From NCBI RefSeq assembly GCF_000092225.1, contig NC_014158.1, forward strand, positions 3,410,001 through 3,474,000: DNA of 64,000 nt, in the 5' to 3' direction. Of the stretch, positions 1 through 9,133 are shown piece after piece (the stretch's first letter is position 1; every line of letters starts with the position of its first letter). Below the pieces are notes generated by a model. The model saw only the letters and a program-made list of their open reading frames with translations, had not been told where the DNA came from and made no database searches. This stretch comes from Tsukamurella paurometabola DSM 20162. Lineage in GTDB: Bacteria > Actinomycetota > Actinomycetes > Mycobacteriales > Mycobacteriaceae. The position numbers and the translations under genes are program-made.

Positions 1-1141
1 CCTCGCCGCGGGGCATCACGGTGCCGTCGATCGGGTCGATCACCCGGATCTCCAGGTGCGGTCCCACCCGCCCGACGGTGCCCACGCGCAACTCGAGCGC
101 ATCGTCGATGCGGGTCTGCGTGGACACGGGCGAGGTCTCCGTCATGCCGTAGCAGATCGAGACCTCGGTCATGCCCATCCGGTCGACCACCTTGCGCATC
201 ACCTCCTCCGGACACGGGGAACCCGCCATGATGCCGGTGCGCAGGCTCGATAGATCGTAGGAGTCGAACTCCGCCAGAGCGAGTTCCGCGATGAACATGG
301 TGGGAACGCCGTAGAGGCTGGTGCACTTCTCGGCGGCCACGGCGGCGAGCGCGTCCTGCGGTACGAACGCGGGACCGGGGATCACCATGGCCGCCCCGTG
401 CGTGACGGCGGCGAGGTTGCCCATCACCATGCCGAAGCAGTGGTAGAAGGGCACCGGTATGCAGATCGAGTCCTGTTCGGTGTAGTTCAGGAGTTCGCCC
501 ACGAGGTAGCCGTTGTTGAGGATGTTGCGGTGGGTGAGGGTGGCGCCCTTGGGGAATCCGGTGGTGCCGGACGTGTACTGGATATTGATCGCGTCGTCGG
601 CGCTGAGTTGGTCGCCCAGATCGGTGAGGTCGGCCAGCTCGTCGTCCGACGGTGCCGCCAGGTACTCGGCCCAGGCCGCGCCATCGAAGGTGACCACATC
701 GCGCAGGTCGGGCGCCTCCGGGCGGGCGGCCTCCAGCATGGCGGCGTACTCGGAGGTCTTGAACGCGGTCATCGTGAACACCGCGACGATCCCCGATTGG
801 TTCAGCGCGTACTCCAGTTCGCGCTGCCGGTAGGACGGGTTGAGGTTGACCAGGATCACGCCGGCCAGCGCGGTTCCGAACTGGACGATCACCCACTCGG
901 GGGTGTTCGGCGCCCAGACGCCGACACGATCGCCGCGCCGGATTCCCTTGCGCACCAGTCCGGCCGCGAAGGAACGGGCAGCGGCGAGCAGTTCGTCGTA
1001 GGTCCAGCGCCGCCCGGAGGGCACATCGACGAGCGCGGTGCGGTCACCGTATCGGTCGGTGGTGAGCTCGAGCTGCGCGCCGATGGTGAGAGTGAGCAGG
1101 GCGGGGTCGGCGTCGCCGCAGTCGTAGGACGGGGTGGTCAT
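1..1141 (-). CDS. AMP-dependent acyl-CoA synthetase (FadD35-like), 3' end outside window
   Basis: ATP-dependent carboxylate-CoA ligase of the ANL superfamily; it would activate a fatty or short branched acid to its CoA thioester. The reading frame starts at ATG 1141 and is open to base 1, so about 380 residues are present and the C-terminal lid domain is missing. The AMP-binding loop [11 protein letters not shown] begins near residue 189, and the A5-type motif CYGMTETSP lies further on. It is the last visible gene of the leucine-degradation operon, 19 bp after citE. M. tuberculosis has fadD35 in the same operon, from memory. The ligase family is certain; the exact substrate is not. Confidence 0.85.
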   Translation of the reverse strand, partial: MTTPSYDCGDADPALLTLTIGAQLELTTDRYGDRTALVDVPSGRRWTYDELLAAARSFAAGLVRKGIRRGDRVGVWAPNTPEWVIVQFGTALAGVILVNLNPSYRQRELEYALNQSGIVAVFTMTAFKTSEYAAMLEAARPEAPDLRDVVTFDGAAWAEYLAAPSDDELADLTDLGDQLSADDAINIQYTSGTTGFPKGATLTHRNILNNGYLVGELLNYTEQDSICIPVPFYHCFGMVMGNLAAVTHGAAMVIPGPAFVPQDALAAVAAEKCTSLYGVPTMFIAELALAEFDSYDLSSLRTGIMAGSPCPEEVMRKVVDRMGMTEVSICYGMTETSPVSTQTRIDDALELRVGTVGRVGPHLEIRVIDPIDGTVMPRGE

Positions 1142-1160
1142 CTCGGTCTCCTCCACGAAA

Positions 1161-2003
1161 TCAGTCGAGTCGGGCGACGATGGCGCGGGCCTGGGCGAGC
1201 AGCGGTGCATCGATCATCTGGCCCCGCACCTGGTAAACGCCGTTGTTCCCGGCCTCTGCAGCGAGCACCTCGCGGGCCCAGTCGATCTCGTCGTCGGTGG
1301 GTCGGTAGGCGGCGCGGATGACGGCGGCCTGTGAGGGGTGGATGCACACGGTGGCGGCGTATCCCAGGGCCACCGCGTCGAGCGCCTCGGCGGTCAGCCC
1401 GTCGGTATCGCCGATGTCGATGTACACCGAGTCGAGCGCGAACTTGCCGTGCGCGGCGGCGGCGAGACGCACGCAGGAGCGGACGTGGCGGGCCACATCG
1501 CGATAGGTGCCGTCGGGAAAGCGGCTCGACCGTCCCCCCATGGCGGCCACCAGATCTTCCGCGCCCCACATGATGCCGATGCAGCGCGGGTGCGCGGCGA
1601 TCTCGTTCACGTTGACGGCGCCGAGCGGCGTCTCGATGAGCGCGATCACCTGGAGACCGTCGACCTGTGCCACCTTGTCGAGCTGGTGTGCCGACTCGGT
1701 CTTGGCGAGCATGATCACCCGATACGGCGAGCGCCGCAGGGTCTCGATGTCCTGGGCGAAGTCGTGGGTGCCGAAGGCATTGACCCGGACGATGGTCCGC
1801 GCGGGGTCGAGCGGGGTGGCGAGGAGCGCCTCGCGGGCGGCGGGCCGCGCGGCGGCCGTCACCGCGTCCTCGAGATCGAGGATCACCGCATCGGCGCGGT
1901 CGGCGGCCTTGGCGTAGCGCTCGGGCCGATCGGCCGGGCAGAACAGGATCGCGGGTCCGGGCGGCTGCCAGGCAGGAGCGTTGAGATCCTCATGGTGGAA
2001 CAT
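1161..2003 (-). CDS. citE: HpcH/HpaI aldolase family CoA-ester lyase, CitE-like
   Basis: 280-residue TIM-barrel lyase like stand-alone CitE proteins. The Mtb homologue Rv2498c is reported to act on citramalyl-CoA-type esters. The N-terminus reads [15 protein letters not shown], followed by the metal-site strand [19 protein letters not shown] and the C-terminal IHPSQ are also family-typical. No CitD or CitF gene is nearby, so this is not the citrate lyase complex. Its ATG directly abuts the stop codon of the MaoC gene. In a leucine or isoprenoid catabolic operon it probably cleaves an HMG-CoA- or citramalyl-CoA-like intermediate; that is inference from position. Confidence 0.85.
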   Translation of the reverse strand: MFHHEDLNAPAWQPPGPAILFCPADRPERYAKAADRADAVILDLEDAVTAAARPAAREALLATPLDPARTIVRVNAFGTHDFAQDIETLRRSPYRVIMLAKTESAHQLDKVAQVDGLQVIALIETPLGAVNVNEIAAHPRCIGIMWGAEDLVAAMGGRSSRFPDGTYRDVARHVRSCVRLAAAAHGKFALDSVYIDIGDTDGLTAEALDAVALGYAATVCIHPSQAAVIRAAYRPTDDEIDWAREVLAAEAGNNGVYQVRGQMIDAPLLAQARAIVARLD

Positions 2004-2531
2004 CTAGTTCGCTCCTTCCGGTGGTGCCTTACGCACCAGCGTGGATCGTTCGGCGACCGCGACGACGACACCGTCCTGGTTGCGGGCGGTGTGCCGCAGG
2101 TTCACGATGCCCTCCCCCGGCCGCGACTTGGATTCGCGCTTGCCGGTGCACAGGGTCTCGGCGTACAACGTGTCTCCGGCGAACACGGGTGCCGGGAAAG
2201 CGATCTCGGAGAAGCCGAGGTTGGCCACCAGGGTGCCCTGGGTGAGCTGCGCGACCGACAACCCGACCAGCGTGGAGAGTGTGTACATCGAATTCACCAG
2301 GCGCTGCCCGCCGAAGCCTGGCTGCTGCCCGGCCCAGTGCGCGTCCAGGTGGAGCGCCTGGGTGTTCATGGTCAGCTTCGTGAACAGCACGTTGTCGGCC
2401 TCGGTGACGGTGACACCGGGGCGGTGCTGGTACAGCACGCCCTCCTCGTACTCGTCGAACCACAGGCCTCGCTGAACGACGTGCTTGACCGGCTCGCCGC
2501 CGATCTCCCCGTCGGGGTTCGCCGCGCTCAC
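2004..2531 (-). CDS. MaoC-family (hot-dog fold) acyl-CoA dehydratase
   Basis: 175-residue single hot-dog domain protein. The stretch PAPVFAGDTLYAETLC is typical of MaoC-like enoyl-CoA hydratases. It starts with GTG at 2531, and the GTGA overlap with the acyl-CoA dehydrogenase stop codon indicates translational coupling. It would hydrate an enoyl-CoA made by the dehydrogenase just upstream. It corresponds in position to Mtb Rv2499c, between fadE19 and citE. Substrate is inferred from the operon only. Confidence 0.85.
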   Translation of the reverse strand: MSAANPDGEIGGEPVKHVVQRGLWFDEYEEGVLYQHRPGVTVTEADNVLFTKLTMNTQALHLDAHWAGQQPGFGGQRLVNSMYTLSTLVGLSVAQLTQGTLVANLGFSEIAFPAPVFAGDTLYAETLCTGKRESKSRPGEGIVNLRHTARNQDGVVVAVAERSTLVRKAPPEGAN

Positions 2532-3676
2532 GCGGTCAGCCCCAGCGAGCGCGCGATCAGCAGGAGTTGGACCTCGGTGGTGCCCTCACCGATCTCGAGG
2601 ATCTTCGAGTCCCGGTAGTGCCGCGCCACCGGGTATTCGTTCATGAATCCGTAGCCGCCGTGGATCTGGGTGGCCATGCGGGCGTTGTCCATCGCCGCCT
2701 CGGAGGAGATCATCTTGGCGATGGCCGCCTCCTTCTTGAAGGGCTTGCCGGCCAGCATGAGCCGGGCCGCCTCGTAGTAGGCGACGCGCGAGGTGTGCGC
2801 CCGCGCCTCCATCCGTGCGATGGCGAATGCGATCGACTGGAATTCACCGATCGGCTTACCGAAGGCGTTGCGTTCCTTGGCATACTTCACCGACTCGTCG
2901 ACGCAGCCCTGCGCGGCGCCGGTGGCGACGGCGGCGATGGCGATGCGGCCCTCGTCGAGGATGGACAGGAAGTTCGCGTAGCCGCGGCCCTCCTCGCCGA
3001 GCAGATTCTCCGAGGGCACGCGCACATCGGAGAAGCTCAACGGGTGGGTGTCGGAAGCGTTCCAGCCGACCTTGTTGTAGGCGGGCTCGACGGTGAATCC
3101 GGGAGTACCACTGGGGACGATGATCGTTGAGATCTGCTTGCGGCCGTCGGGCGTGGTTCCGGTCACCGCGGTCACCGTCACCAGGCTGGTGATATCGGTG
3201 CCCGAGTTGGTGATGAACTGCTTGGAGCCGTTGATCACCCAGGTATCACCGTCCAGCTTGGCGGTGGTGGCGGTGCCGGAGGCATCGGACCCGCATCCCG
3301 GCTCGGTGAGGCCGAAGCCAGCCAGGCTCTCGCCGGCGGCGAGCGCGGGCAAGTACTTCTGCTTCTGCTCGTCGGTGCCGAACTTGTAGATCGGCATGGC
3401 GCCGAGGCCGACACCGGCCTCGACGGTCATCGCGACGGACTGGTCGACGCGGCCCAGTTCCTCCAGGGCGAGAGCGAGGGCGAAGTAGTCGCCGCCCATA
3501 CCCCCGTACTCTTCGGGGAAGGGCAGACCGAACAGGCCCATCTGGCCCATCTGCTCGACCACCTCGTACGGGAACGAATGCTCCTCGTCGTGCTTGGCGG
3601 ACACGGGGGCCACCACCTGGTTCGCGAAGTCGCGCACCGTGTCCCGCAGGTCGGCGTACTCGCTGGTCAGTTCCAT
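2528..3676 (-). CDS. Acyl-CoA dehydrogenase, FadE19-like (isovaleryl/branched short chain)
   Basis: 382-residue FAD-dependent acyl-CoA dehydrogenase. Family motifs are visible: GFGLTEPGCGSDASG for substrate/FAD binding, WVINGSKQFITNSG, and the C-terminal HGGYGFMNEYPVARHYRD. The catalytic glutamate appears to be in the C-terminal segment KILEIGEGTTEVQ, as in SCAD/MCAD, not at the alternative position used by human isovaleryl-CoA dehydrogenase. It sits 2 bp after accA1. Together with the biotin carboxylase and carboxyltransferase this fits isovaleryl-CoA to 3-methylcrotonyl-CoA to 3-methylglutaconyl-CoA. Confidence 0.9.
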   Translation of the reverse strand: MELTSEYADLRDTVRDFANQVVAPVSAKHDEEHSFPYEVVEQMGQMGLFGLPFPEEYGGMGGDYFALALALEELGRVDQSVAMTVEAGVGLGAMPIYKFGTDEQKQKYLPALAAGESLAGFGLTEPGCGSDASGTATTAKLDGDTWVINGSKQFITNSGTDITSLVTVTAVTGTTPDGRKQISTIIVPSGTPGFTVEPAYNKVGWNASDTHPLSFSDVRVPSENLLGEEGRGYANFLSILDEGRIAIAAVATGAAQGCVDESVKYAKERNAFGKPIGEFQSIAFAIARMEARAHTSRVAYYEAARLMLAGKPFKKEAAIAKMISSEAAMDNARMATQIHGGYGFMNEYPVARHYRDSKILEIGEGTTEVQLLLIARSLGLTA

Positions 3677-3678
3677 CG

Positions 3679-5646
3679 TCAGTTCTCTCCCGCTTGTTCC
3701 GGTGCGACCACCGCCAGTACCTGCGCGGCGTTCACCTTCTCTCCCACGCGAACCGCCAGGGTCACCGTGCCGTCGTGCGGCGCGGTCAGCGGTTGCTCCA
3801 TCTTCATGGCCTCGATGATCACTACGGTCTCGCCCTTGCTCACGGCCTGACCGTCCGTGACCGGCACAGCGACCACGGCACCGGGCATCGGGCTGGTCAC
3901 TTCGCCGTCGTGAGCGCCGTCGCGGTCCTTCGAGGCGCTGCGGGCCAAGGACAGCTCGAAGGAACCGTCGACACCGCTGACCCAGTACGTCCCGCCCGTC
4001 ACAGCCACGGTGACCGGTGAGGTGCGGCCGTCGACGGTGAGCCGCTCACCGTCGAGGCGGGCGGTTCCGTCCCAGTCGATCCCGCCCCCGTGCACGGTGA
4101 CCGTATCGCCGAGAACAGAGACCGTGACGGCCTCGGCCGCACCGGCACCAGCGAAGCGAATGATGACCGGCGCTGCGCCACCGATCCGCCAGCCGGTCTC
4201 GGTACCCCACGGTCCCTCGGAGCGAGAGTCCGCGACGGCGCGCAACGCGGCCGCCGCGTAGGCGCGGGCGGTGGGTTCGGGCCGGGTGTACGTGGGCGCC
4301 AGACGATCGAGCAGTTCGGTGTCGAGGTTGCCGGACACCACATCGGCGTCGTCGAGCACGAACCGGCAGAAGTCGACGTTGGTCCGCAGACCGGTGAGCT
4401 GGGTGGCCGAGAGCGCCTCGTCGAGCCGTCGCAGTGCCTGCTCGCGATCGGTGGCGTGCACGATCACCTTCGCCAGCATCGGGTCGTAATCGCTGCCCAC
4501 CACACTGCCGTCGACGATGCCGGTGTCCACCCGGATCGGGCCGCGGCGGTCGCCGCGCGGGTAGCGCAGACCGGTCACGGTGCCGCCGGTCGGTAGGAAT
4601 CCGGCGGCCGGATCCTCGGCGTAGATGCGCGCCTCGACAGCGTGCCCGGTGAGCGTGATCTCGTCCTGCGCGATGCCGAGCTTCTCCCCGTTCGCGACGC
4701 GGATCTGCTGCTGCACCAGATCGATTCCGGTCACCAGCTCGGTGACCGGGTGCTCCACCTGCAGACGGGTGTTCATCTCCATGAAGAAGAACTCGTCGGG
4801 CCGGTGCGCCGAGACGATGAACTCGACGGTACCCACACCGGTGTACCCGACCGAGCGCGCGGCGTCGCACGCCGCCCGGCCGATCCGCTCGCGAGTGGCT
4901 GCGTCGAGCAACGCCGACGGGGCCTCCTCGATCACCTTCTGGTGGCGGCGCTGCAGCGAGCATTCCCGCTCGCCCAGATGGATCACGTTGCCGTGCTTGT
5001 CCGCGAGCACCTGCACCTCGATGTGGCGAGGCGTATCCACGAAATGCTCCATGAACAGCGTGTCGTCACCGAAGGCGGCGGCGGCCTCGCGCCGTGCGGC
5101 GGCGACCGCGGCGGGGAGATCCGCCGGGTTCTGCACCCGGTGCATGCCCTTGCCGCCGCCGCCCGCGCTCGGCTTGATCAGCACGGGGAAGCCGATATCG
5201 TCGGCGGCGGCGATCAGGTCGGCATCGGTGAGGCCGGGACGGCTGATTCCGGGGACCACCGGCACATCACGCTCGACAACGGCGGCACGGGCGGTGATCT
5301 TATCACCCATGGTCTCGATTGCTGCCACGGGTGGGCCGAGGAATTCGATGCCGGCCGCGTCAAGTGCTCGCGCGAATGCCGCGTTCTCGGAGAGGAATCC
5401 GTAGCCCGGATGAACGGCGTCGGCGCCGGTGGCGCGCGCGGCGTCGACCACGGCATCGATCCGCAGGTAGCTCTCAGTGGCCGCGGCGGGACCGAGGCGC
5501 ACGGCCTCGTCGGCGAGCCGGACGTGCCGCGCGTCGGCATCGGCGTCCGAATAGACGGCGACGCTGGCGATCCCTTGTTCCCGCAGTGTCTCGATGACAC
5601 GGCAGGCGATCTCGCCGCGGTTGGCGATCAAGACCTTCTCAATCAT
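3679..5646 (-). CDS. accA1: Acyl-CoA carboxylase alpha subunit (biotin carboxylase + BCCP), methylcrotonyl-CoA type
   Basis: 655-residue fusion of biotin carboxylase (about residues 1-445) and a C-terminal biotin carboxyl carrier domain. The start [18 protein letters not shown], the glycine-rich ATP loop [27 protein letters not shown] and the biotinylation motif EAMKM (acceptor lysine near 615) are all present. It pairs with AccD1 encoded 6 bp upstream to carboxylate 3-methylcrotonyl-CoA in leucine breakdown, as established for Mtb AccA1/AccD1. ATG start at 5646; no oddities. Confidence 0.93.
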   Translation of the reverse strand: MIEKVLIANRGEIACRVIETLREQGIASVAVYSDADADARHVRLADEAVRLGPAAATESYLRIDAVVDAARATGADAVHPGYGFLSENAAFARALDAAGIEFLGPPVAAIETMGDKITARAAVVERDVPVVPGISRPGLTDADLIAAADDIGFPVLIKPSAGGGGKGMHRVQNPADLPAAVAAARREAAAAFGDDTLFMEHFVDTPRHIEVQVLADKHGNVIHLGERECSLQRRHQKVIEEAPSALLDAATRERIGRAACDAARSVGYTGVGTVEFIVSAHRPDEFFFMEMNTRLQVEHPVTELVTGIDLVQQQIRVANGEKLGIAQDEITLTGHAVEARIYAEDPAAGFLPTGGTVTGLRYPRGDRRGPIRVDTGIVDGSVVGSDYDPMLAKVIVHATDREQALRRLDEALSATQLTGLRTNVDFCRFVLDDADVVSGNLDTELLDRLAPTYTRPEPTARAYAAAALRAVADSRSEGPWGTETGWRIGGAAPVIIRFAGAGAAEAVTVSVLGDTVTVHGGGIDWDGTARLDGERLTVDGRTSPVTVAVTGGTYWVSGVDGSFELSLARSASKDRDGAHDGEVTSPMPGAVVAVPVTDGQAVSKGETVVIIEAMKMEQPLTAPHDGTVTLAVRVGEKVNAAQVLAVVAPEQAGEN

Positions 5647-5652
5647 GTTCCC

Positions 5653-7185
5653 TCACATCCGGAAAACGCCGTAGGAGACCTCGGGCAGCGGCGCGCGCGA
5701 CGCGGCTTCGAGCGCCAGACCGAGCACCGTGCGGGTGTCGGCGGGGTCGATCACGCCGTCATCCCACAGCCGGGCCGTGGAGTAGTAGGCCTGCGACTGC
5801 CGGTCGAACTGGTCGCGTACCGACTCCTTGAAGTCCTCGATACCGTCTTTGTCGCGGCGGACCGAGGCCAGGGTGTCGGCGGCCTGCGGCCCTCCCATCA
5901 CGGAGATCCGGGCGTTCGGCCACATCCACAGGAAGCGGGGCGAATACGCGCGGCCGCACATGGAGTAGTTACCGGCACCGAAGGAACCGCCGACGATGAC
6001 GGTGAACTTGGGCACCCGGGCACAGGCGACGGCGGTGACCATCTTGGCGCCGTGTTTGGCGATACCGCCCTCCTCGTACTGGCGTCCCACCATGAAGCCG
6101 GTGATGTTCTGCAGGAAGATCAGGGGGATGCGGCGTTTATCGCACAGCTCGATGAAGTGCGCGCCCTTCTGTGCGGCCTCGGCGAAGAGCACGCCGTTGT
6201 TGCCGATGATCCCCACCGGGTGGCCGTGAATGCGGGCGAAGGCGGTCACCAGGGTGGTGCCGAAATTCTCTTTGAACTCATCGAATTCGGCTCCGTCGAC
6301 CACGATCTCGATGAGCCGTCGCACGTCGTAGCCGATCTTGGGGTCGGTGGGAACAACGTCGTAGAGGTCGGTCTGCGGGCGGGTCGCAGGTACGGCGGAG
6401 CGCACGTCCCACTGGCGTTCGCCCTCGGGTCCGAGCCGCCCCACGATCTGCCGCACCTTCTCCAGGGCTTCATCGTCCGAGTCGACGAGGTGGTCGGTGA
6501 CGCCGGACTTGGTGGAGTGCATGAGGCCACCGCCGAGGTCCTCAGCGGTCACGTCCTCGCCGGTGGCCGCCTTCACCAGGGGCGGGCCCGCCAGGAAGAT
6601 GGTGCCCTGATCGCGGACGATGATGGTCTCATCGCTCATCGCGGGGACATAGGCGCCGCCCGCAGTGGAGCTACCGAGCACGGCGGCGATCTGCGGGATG
6701 CCCGCGGCGCTCATGTTCGCCTGGTTGTAGAAGATGCGGCCGAAGTGCTCGCGGTCGGGGAACACATCATCCTGGTTGAGCAGCATCGCGCCGCCGGAGT
6801 CCACCAGATAGACGCAGGGCAGCCGGTTCTGCATCGCGATCTCCTGCGCGCGCAGGTGCTTCTTCACGGTGATCGGGTAGTAGGTGCCGCCCGACACGGT
6901 GGCATCGTTGGCGACGATCATCACCTGCCGCCCGGAGACGGTGCCGATTCCGGCCACAGCCCCCGCGGAGGGCGCCTTGCCGTCGTACATGTCCTCGGCG
7001 GCGAGGGCACCGACCTCGAGGAACGGACTGCCCACGTCGAGGAGGCGGCGAATCCGCTCGCGAACCATCAGTTTGCCGCGCCCCTCGTGGCGCTCACGCG
7101 CCCGCTCCCCGCCACCCTGGGCGACGCGATCGAGTCGCGCGCGCAGGTCGGCGAGGTTCGCCTCGTGCTCCTCACGGAACGCCAC
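5653..7185 (-). CDS. accD1: Acyl-CoA carboxylase beta subunit (carboxyltransferase), methylcrotonyl-CoA type
   Basis: About 510-residue carboxyltransferase with the two crotonase-like halves of the MccB/AccD1 family ([60 protein letters not shown]). I chose GTG 7185, not the GTG at 7212, because an AAAGGAG Shine-Dalgarno lies 6-7 nt before it and the upstream GTG falls inside a dyad (7201-7216) that looks like an operator. First gene of the operon accD1-accA1-fadE-maoC-citE-ligase, 99 bp after the TetR gene on the same strand. Confidence 0.93.
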   Translation of the reverse strand: MAFREEHEANLADLRARLDRVAQGGGERARERHEGRGKLMVRERIRRLLDVGSPFLEVGALAAEDMYDGKAPSAGAVAGIGTVSGRQVMIVANDATVSGGTYYPITVKKHLRAQEIAMQNRLPCVYLVDSGGAMLLNQDDVFPDREHFGRIFYNQANMSAAGIPQIAAVLGSSTAGGAYVPAMSDETIIVRDQGTIFLAGPPLVKAATGEDVTAEDLGGGLMHSTKSGVTDHLVDSDDEALEKVRQIVGRLGPEGERQWDVRSAVPATRPQTDLYDVVPTDPKIGYDVRRLIEIVVDGAEFDEFKENFGTTLVTAFARIHGHPVGIIGNNGVLFAEAAQKGAHFIELCDKRRIPLIFLQNITGFMVGRQYEEGGIAKHGAKMVTAVACARVPKFTVIVGGSFGAGNYSMCGRAYSPRFLWMWPNARISVMGGPQAADTLASVRRDKDGIEDFKESVRDQFDRQSQAYYSTARLWDDGVIDPADTRTVLGLALEAASRAPLPEVSYGVFRM

Positions 7186-7200
7186 TGAAGACTCCTTTGA

Positions 7201-7254
7201 GTTAATCGCCACTAACTGACAATCAGAATAGGGGTGATCCGGGTCACCTGTAAA
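7201..7254 (-). promoter_or_regulatory. accD1 promoter with two candidate TetR operators
   Basis: Read on the minus strand: -35 TTTACA (7254-7249), an 18-nt spacer, and -10 TATTCT (7230-7225). The spacer is almost filled by the dyad GGTGA-N6-TCACC (7233-7248). A second, imperfect dyad, GTTAATCGCCACTAAC on the plus strand (7201-7216, 6 of 8 pairs), lies just downstream of the likely transcription start. Either could bind the adjacent TetR protein. Confidence 0.5.
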
Positions 7255-7284
7255 GAGTGTGCGCTTTTCGCCCGCCCGGCGTGG

Positions 7285-7905
7285 TCAGTCCGCGATGCCG
7301 AGCGCCGCCAGCGCCGGCTCGCGCAGCACGGCGCGCAGCCGCGCCGCGGGGAGCGCAGGCAGGCTGGGCGCGGAGTTGAGCAGGCCGAAGACGGCGTGCA
7401 CACGCGCCCTGTTCTCGACCGGATCGCCGCCGAGACGATTCACCTGGTCGGTCCACAGCTCGACGTACTGGCGTTGCAGTCGGCGCACTCGCCGCGCGGA
7501 CTCGGGAACCAGGGACCACAGGTCGCGATACTGCACGCGGATCAGATCCGGCTCGGACGTGGCGAAATCGACGTGGAAGTCGACCAGATCGCGGAGCGCG
7601 CGTCGCGGATCGTCGGCGTGCTCGGCGGCGACCCGCTTGCCGCCGTCGTAGAGGTATTCGGAGATCTCCACCAGCAGGGCCGCGAGAACGTCCTGCTTGC
7701 CGGCGAAGTGGCGGTACATCGCAGGACCGGAAACCCCTGCGGCAGAGCCGATGTCCTCCAGCCGCACGCCCGCGAAACCGCGCTCGGCCATGAGCCGTGC
7801 CGCCGCCGCGAGCAGTTCCCGCCGCCGCGCTGCCTTGGCGCGCTCCCTCGCCGTGCCGGTCTCCGCATCACGGGCGCCCGAGGCACCGGCCGTACCAACC
7901 TCCAT
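7285..7905 (-). CDS. TetR-family repressor of the leucine/branched-chain operon (BkaR-like)
   Basis: 206-residue TetR regulator. The N-terminal helix-turn-helix reads AGVRLEDIGSAAGVSGPAMYRHFAGKQDVL, followed by an all-helical ligand domain. An upstream TTG at 7962 is in frame, but ATG 7905 is preferred: TACTCT (7912-7917) forms a -10 box 6 nt upstream, the leaderless pattern seen elsewhere here. It lies immediately before accD1 on the same strand. In Mtb the equivalent operon is controlled by the TetR protein Rv2506 (BkaR). The ligand is presumably an acyl-CoA of the pathway (inference). Confidence 0.85.
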   Translation of the reverse strand: MEVGTAGASGARDAETGTARERAKAARRRELLAAAARLMAERGFAGVRLEDIGSAAGVSGPAMYRHFAGKQDVLAALLVEISEYLYDGGKRVAAEHADDPRRALRDLVDFHVDFATSEPDLIRVQYRDLWSLVPESARRVRRLQRQYVELWTDQVNRLGGDPVENRARVHAVFGLLNSAPSLPALPAARLRAVLREPALAALGIAD

Positions 7906-7917
7906 GGCGGCAGAGTA

Positions 7918-8193
7918 CTCGGCTTGCCCTGCGACAGCGCGCGTGCCATCCTTGTCCCGCAAGGCGCCAATCGTTCGCTGAGGCTCCTTCGCGGAAACAG
8001 GCCAGCGACCCCGAACGTCGAGAGACGCCCCGGGTCAGGACAGGTGCATCCGGCTTAAGGGTGCGCCCCGATTGGCTCCCGCACTGCGCGTGCGGGTTCA
8101 CGCCGCGAAGTGCTGAAGGTCTGACGTGGAGGGGCGTGATCTGTTCACCTCCCCTTCACCGGCGCGTGAGATTCGATTCATGGAGGTGATGCA
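7918..8193. other. Intergenic region between tetR and the mgtC leader, no gene seen
   Basis: No reading frame here has convincing start signals or family resemblance. I looked for an M-box (Mg2+) riboswitch and a c-di-AMP riboswitch core and could not recognise either. The promoter for the mgtC leader transcript should lie in its right half, but I cannot assign one. Confidence 0.4.
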
Positions 8194-8253
8194 ATGCCCG
8201 ACGACAGTCATAGTCCTCGGCTCGGCGGCGTTCGCATCACGGGAACCCGCTGA
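8194..8253 (+). CDS. Putative 19-residue leader peptide upstream of mgtC
   Basis: Short ORF ATG 8194 to TGA 8253 encoding MPDDSHSPRLGGVRITGTR. A near-perfect Shine-Dalgarno, GGAGGTGAT, ends 4 nt before the ATG. Its start is rich in Pro and Asp (MPDDSHSP). In enterobacteria the Mg2+-responsive leader peptides MgtL and MgtP upstream of mgtA and mgtCBR are short and proline/acid-rich, and alter transcription elongation when Mg2+ or proline-tRNA is limiting. The resemblance is in design, not demonstrable homology. It lies 157 bp before mgtC. Confidence 0.5.
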   Translation: MPDDSHSPRLGGVRITGTR

Positions 8254-8278
8254 GCCACAACGCTCATCGGACAGGTTT

Positions 8279-8314
8279 GTCGCGAATCCGTAGCAATCGT
8301 CGCGGATCTGCGAC
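8279..8314 (+). promoter_or_regulatory. Hairpin in the mgtC leader
   Basis: Arms 8279-8290 and 8303-8314 pair at 11 of 12 positions (one G-U, one A-C mismatch) around a 12-nt loop. It lies 25 nt after the leader ORF stop and 96 nt before the mgtC start. No U-tract follows, so it is not a simple intrinsic terminator; it could be part of a switch coupled to leader translation. Confidence 0.4.
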
Positions 8315-8410
8315 GTTCCACACCTGATCCGGCTGAAATCGCAGGCAGTTCACCGTCACTCCGTGCAGTGGCGGATCGATGCATGCCCTCGGCAGGGAGG
8401 CCCTTCGCCC

Positions 8411-9133
8411 ATGCACGTCACCACCAACGTCGACTCGATCGACATCCTGCTCCGGATTCTCGCGAGCCTCGCCTGCGGTACAGCCATCGGCATCGAACGG
8501 CAGTACCGCGCCCGCATGGCGGGCCTGCGCACCAATGCGCTTGTCTCCGTGGGCTCCGCCCTGTTCGTCGTGCTCTCCGCCTACGGGTTCGCGGGCGGTG
8601 ATCCCACCCGTGTGGCGGCCCAGATCGTCTCGGGCATCGGCTTCCTCGGCGGTGGTGTGATCCTGCGCGACGGACTCACCGTGCGCGGCCTCAACACCGC
8701 CGCCACGCTCTGGTGCTCGGCGGCCGTCGGCGCCCTGTGCGGTGCGGGACTATTCCTCCCCGCCGTCATGGGCACCGTCGTAGTGATCGTGGTCAACACC
8801 GCACTGCGCACCGTCGGCCACGCCGTCGATCGGGCCCCGGACACCGGCAAGGAGGCGCCGAGCAGATACGAGTTCGTCGCGGTCACGCGCGACGAGAACG
8901 AGTCGCATGTGCGGGTCCTGTTGGTGCAGGCCCTTACTCGCACCGCCTTCCACCTGCAATCGATCAGCAGCACCAACATCGAGGACGGTCAGGTCGAGGT
9001 GCGCGCAACGCTCACCGCCGACGGCCGTGACGATCGCGCACTGGAATCCGCGATCAGCCAGCTGAGCATGGAGCCCTCGGTCACCGCGGTGCGCTGGGAC
9101 GTCCTGCCGGAGCCACAGGAGGCCGATCTGTGA
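8411..9133 (+). CDS. mgtC: MgtC/SapB family inner-membrane protein
   Basis: 240-residue MgtC-family membrane protein with hydrophobic helices in the first 140 residues and a cytoplasmic C-terminal domain. Signature stretches are GTAIGIERQYRARMAGLRTNAL and IGFLGGGVILRDG. MgtC proteins act in adaptation to low Mg2+ and to life in macrophages, partly by regulating the F1F0 ATPase; they are not proven transporters. ATG 8411 is chosen over an in-frame start at 8363 because GGGAGG lies about 10 nt upstream. The stop codon overlaps the GTG of the ABC permease (GTGA). Confidence 0.9.
   Translation: MHVTTNVDSIDILLRILASLACGTAIGIERQYRARMAGLRTNALVSVGSALFVVLSAYGFAGGDPTRVAAQIVSGIGFLGGGVILRDGLTVRGLNTAATLWCSAAVGALCGAGLFLPAVMGTVVVIVVNTALRTVGHAVDRAPDTGKEAPSRYEFVAVTRDENESHVRVLLVQALTRTAFHLQSISSTNIEDGQVEVRATLTADGRDDRALESAISQLSMEPSVTAVRWDVLPEPQEADL

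Noticed and set aside
4642-7188. 848-codon open frame on the plus strand
   Set aside because: Exact antisense of accA1/accD1; low-complexity His/Arg/Gly product without family resemblance. GC-rich shadow frame.
7918-8410. M-box or c-di-AMP riboswitch before mgtC
   Set aside because: Looked for the conserved core sequences and could not match them; only the leader ORF and one hairpin are supportable.
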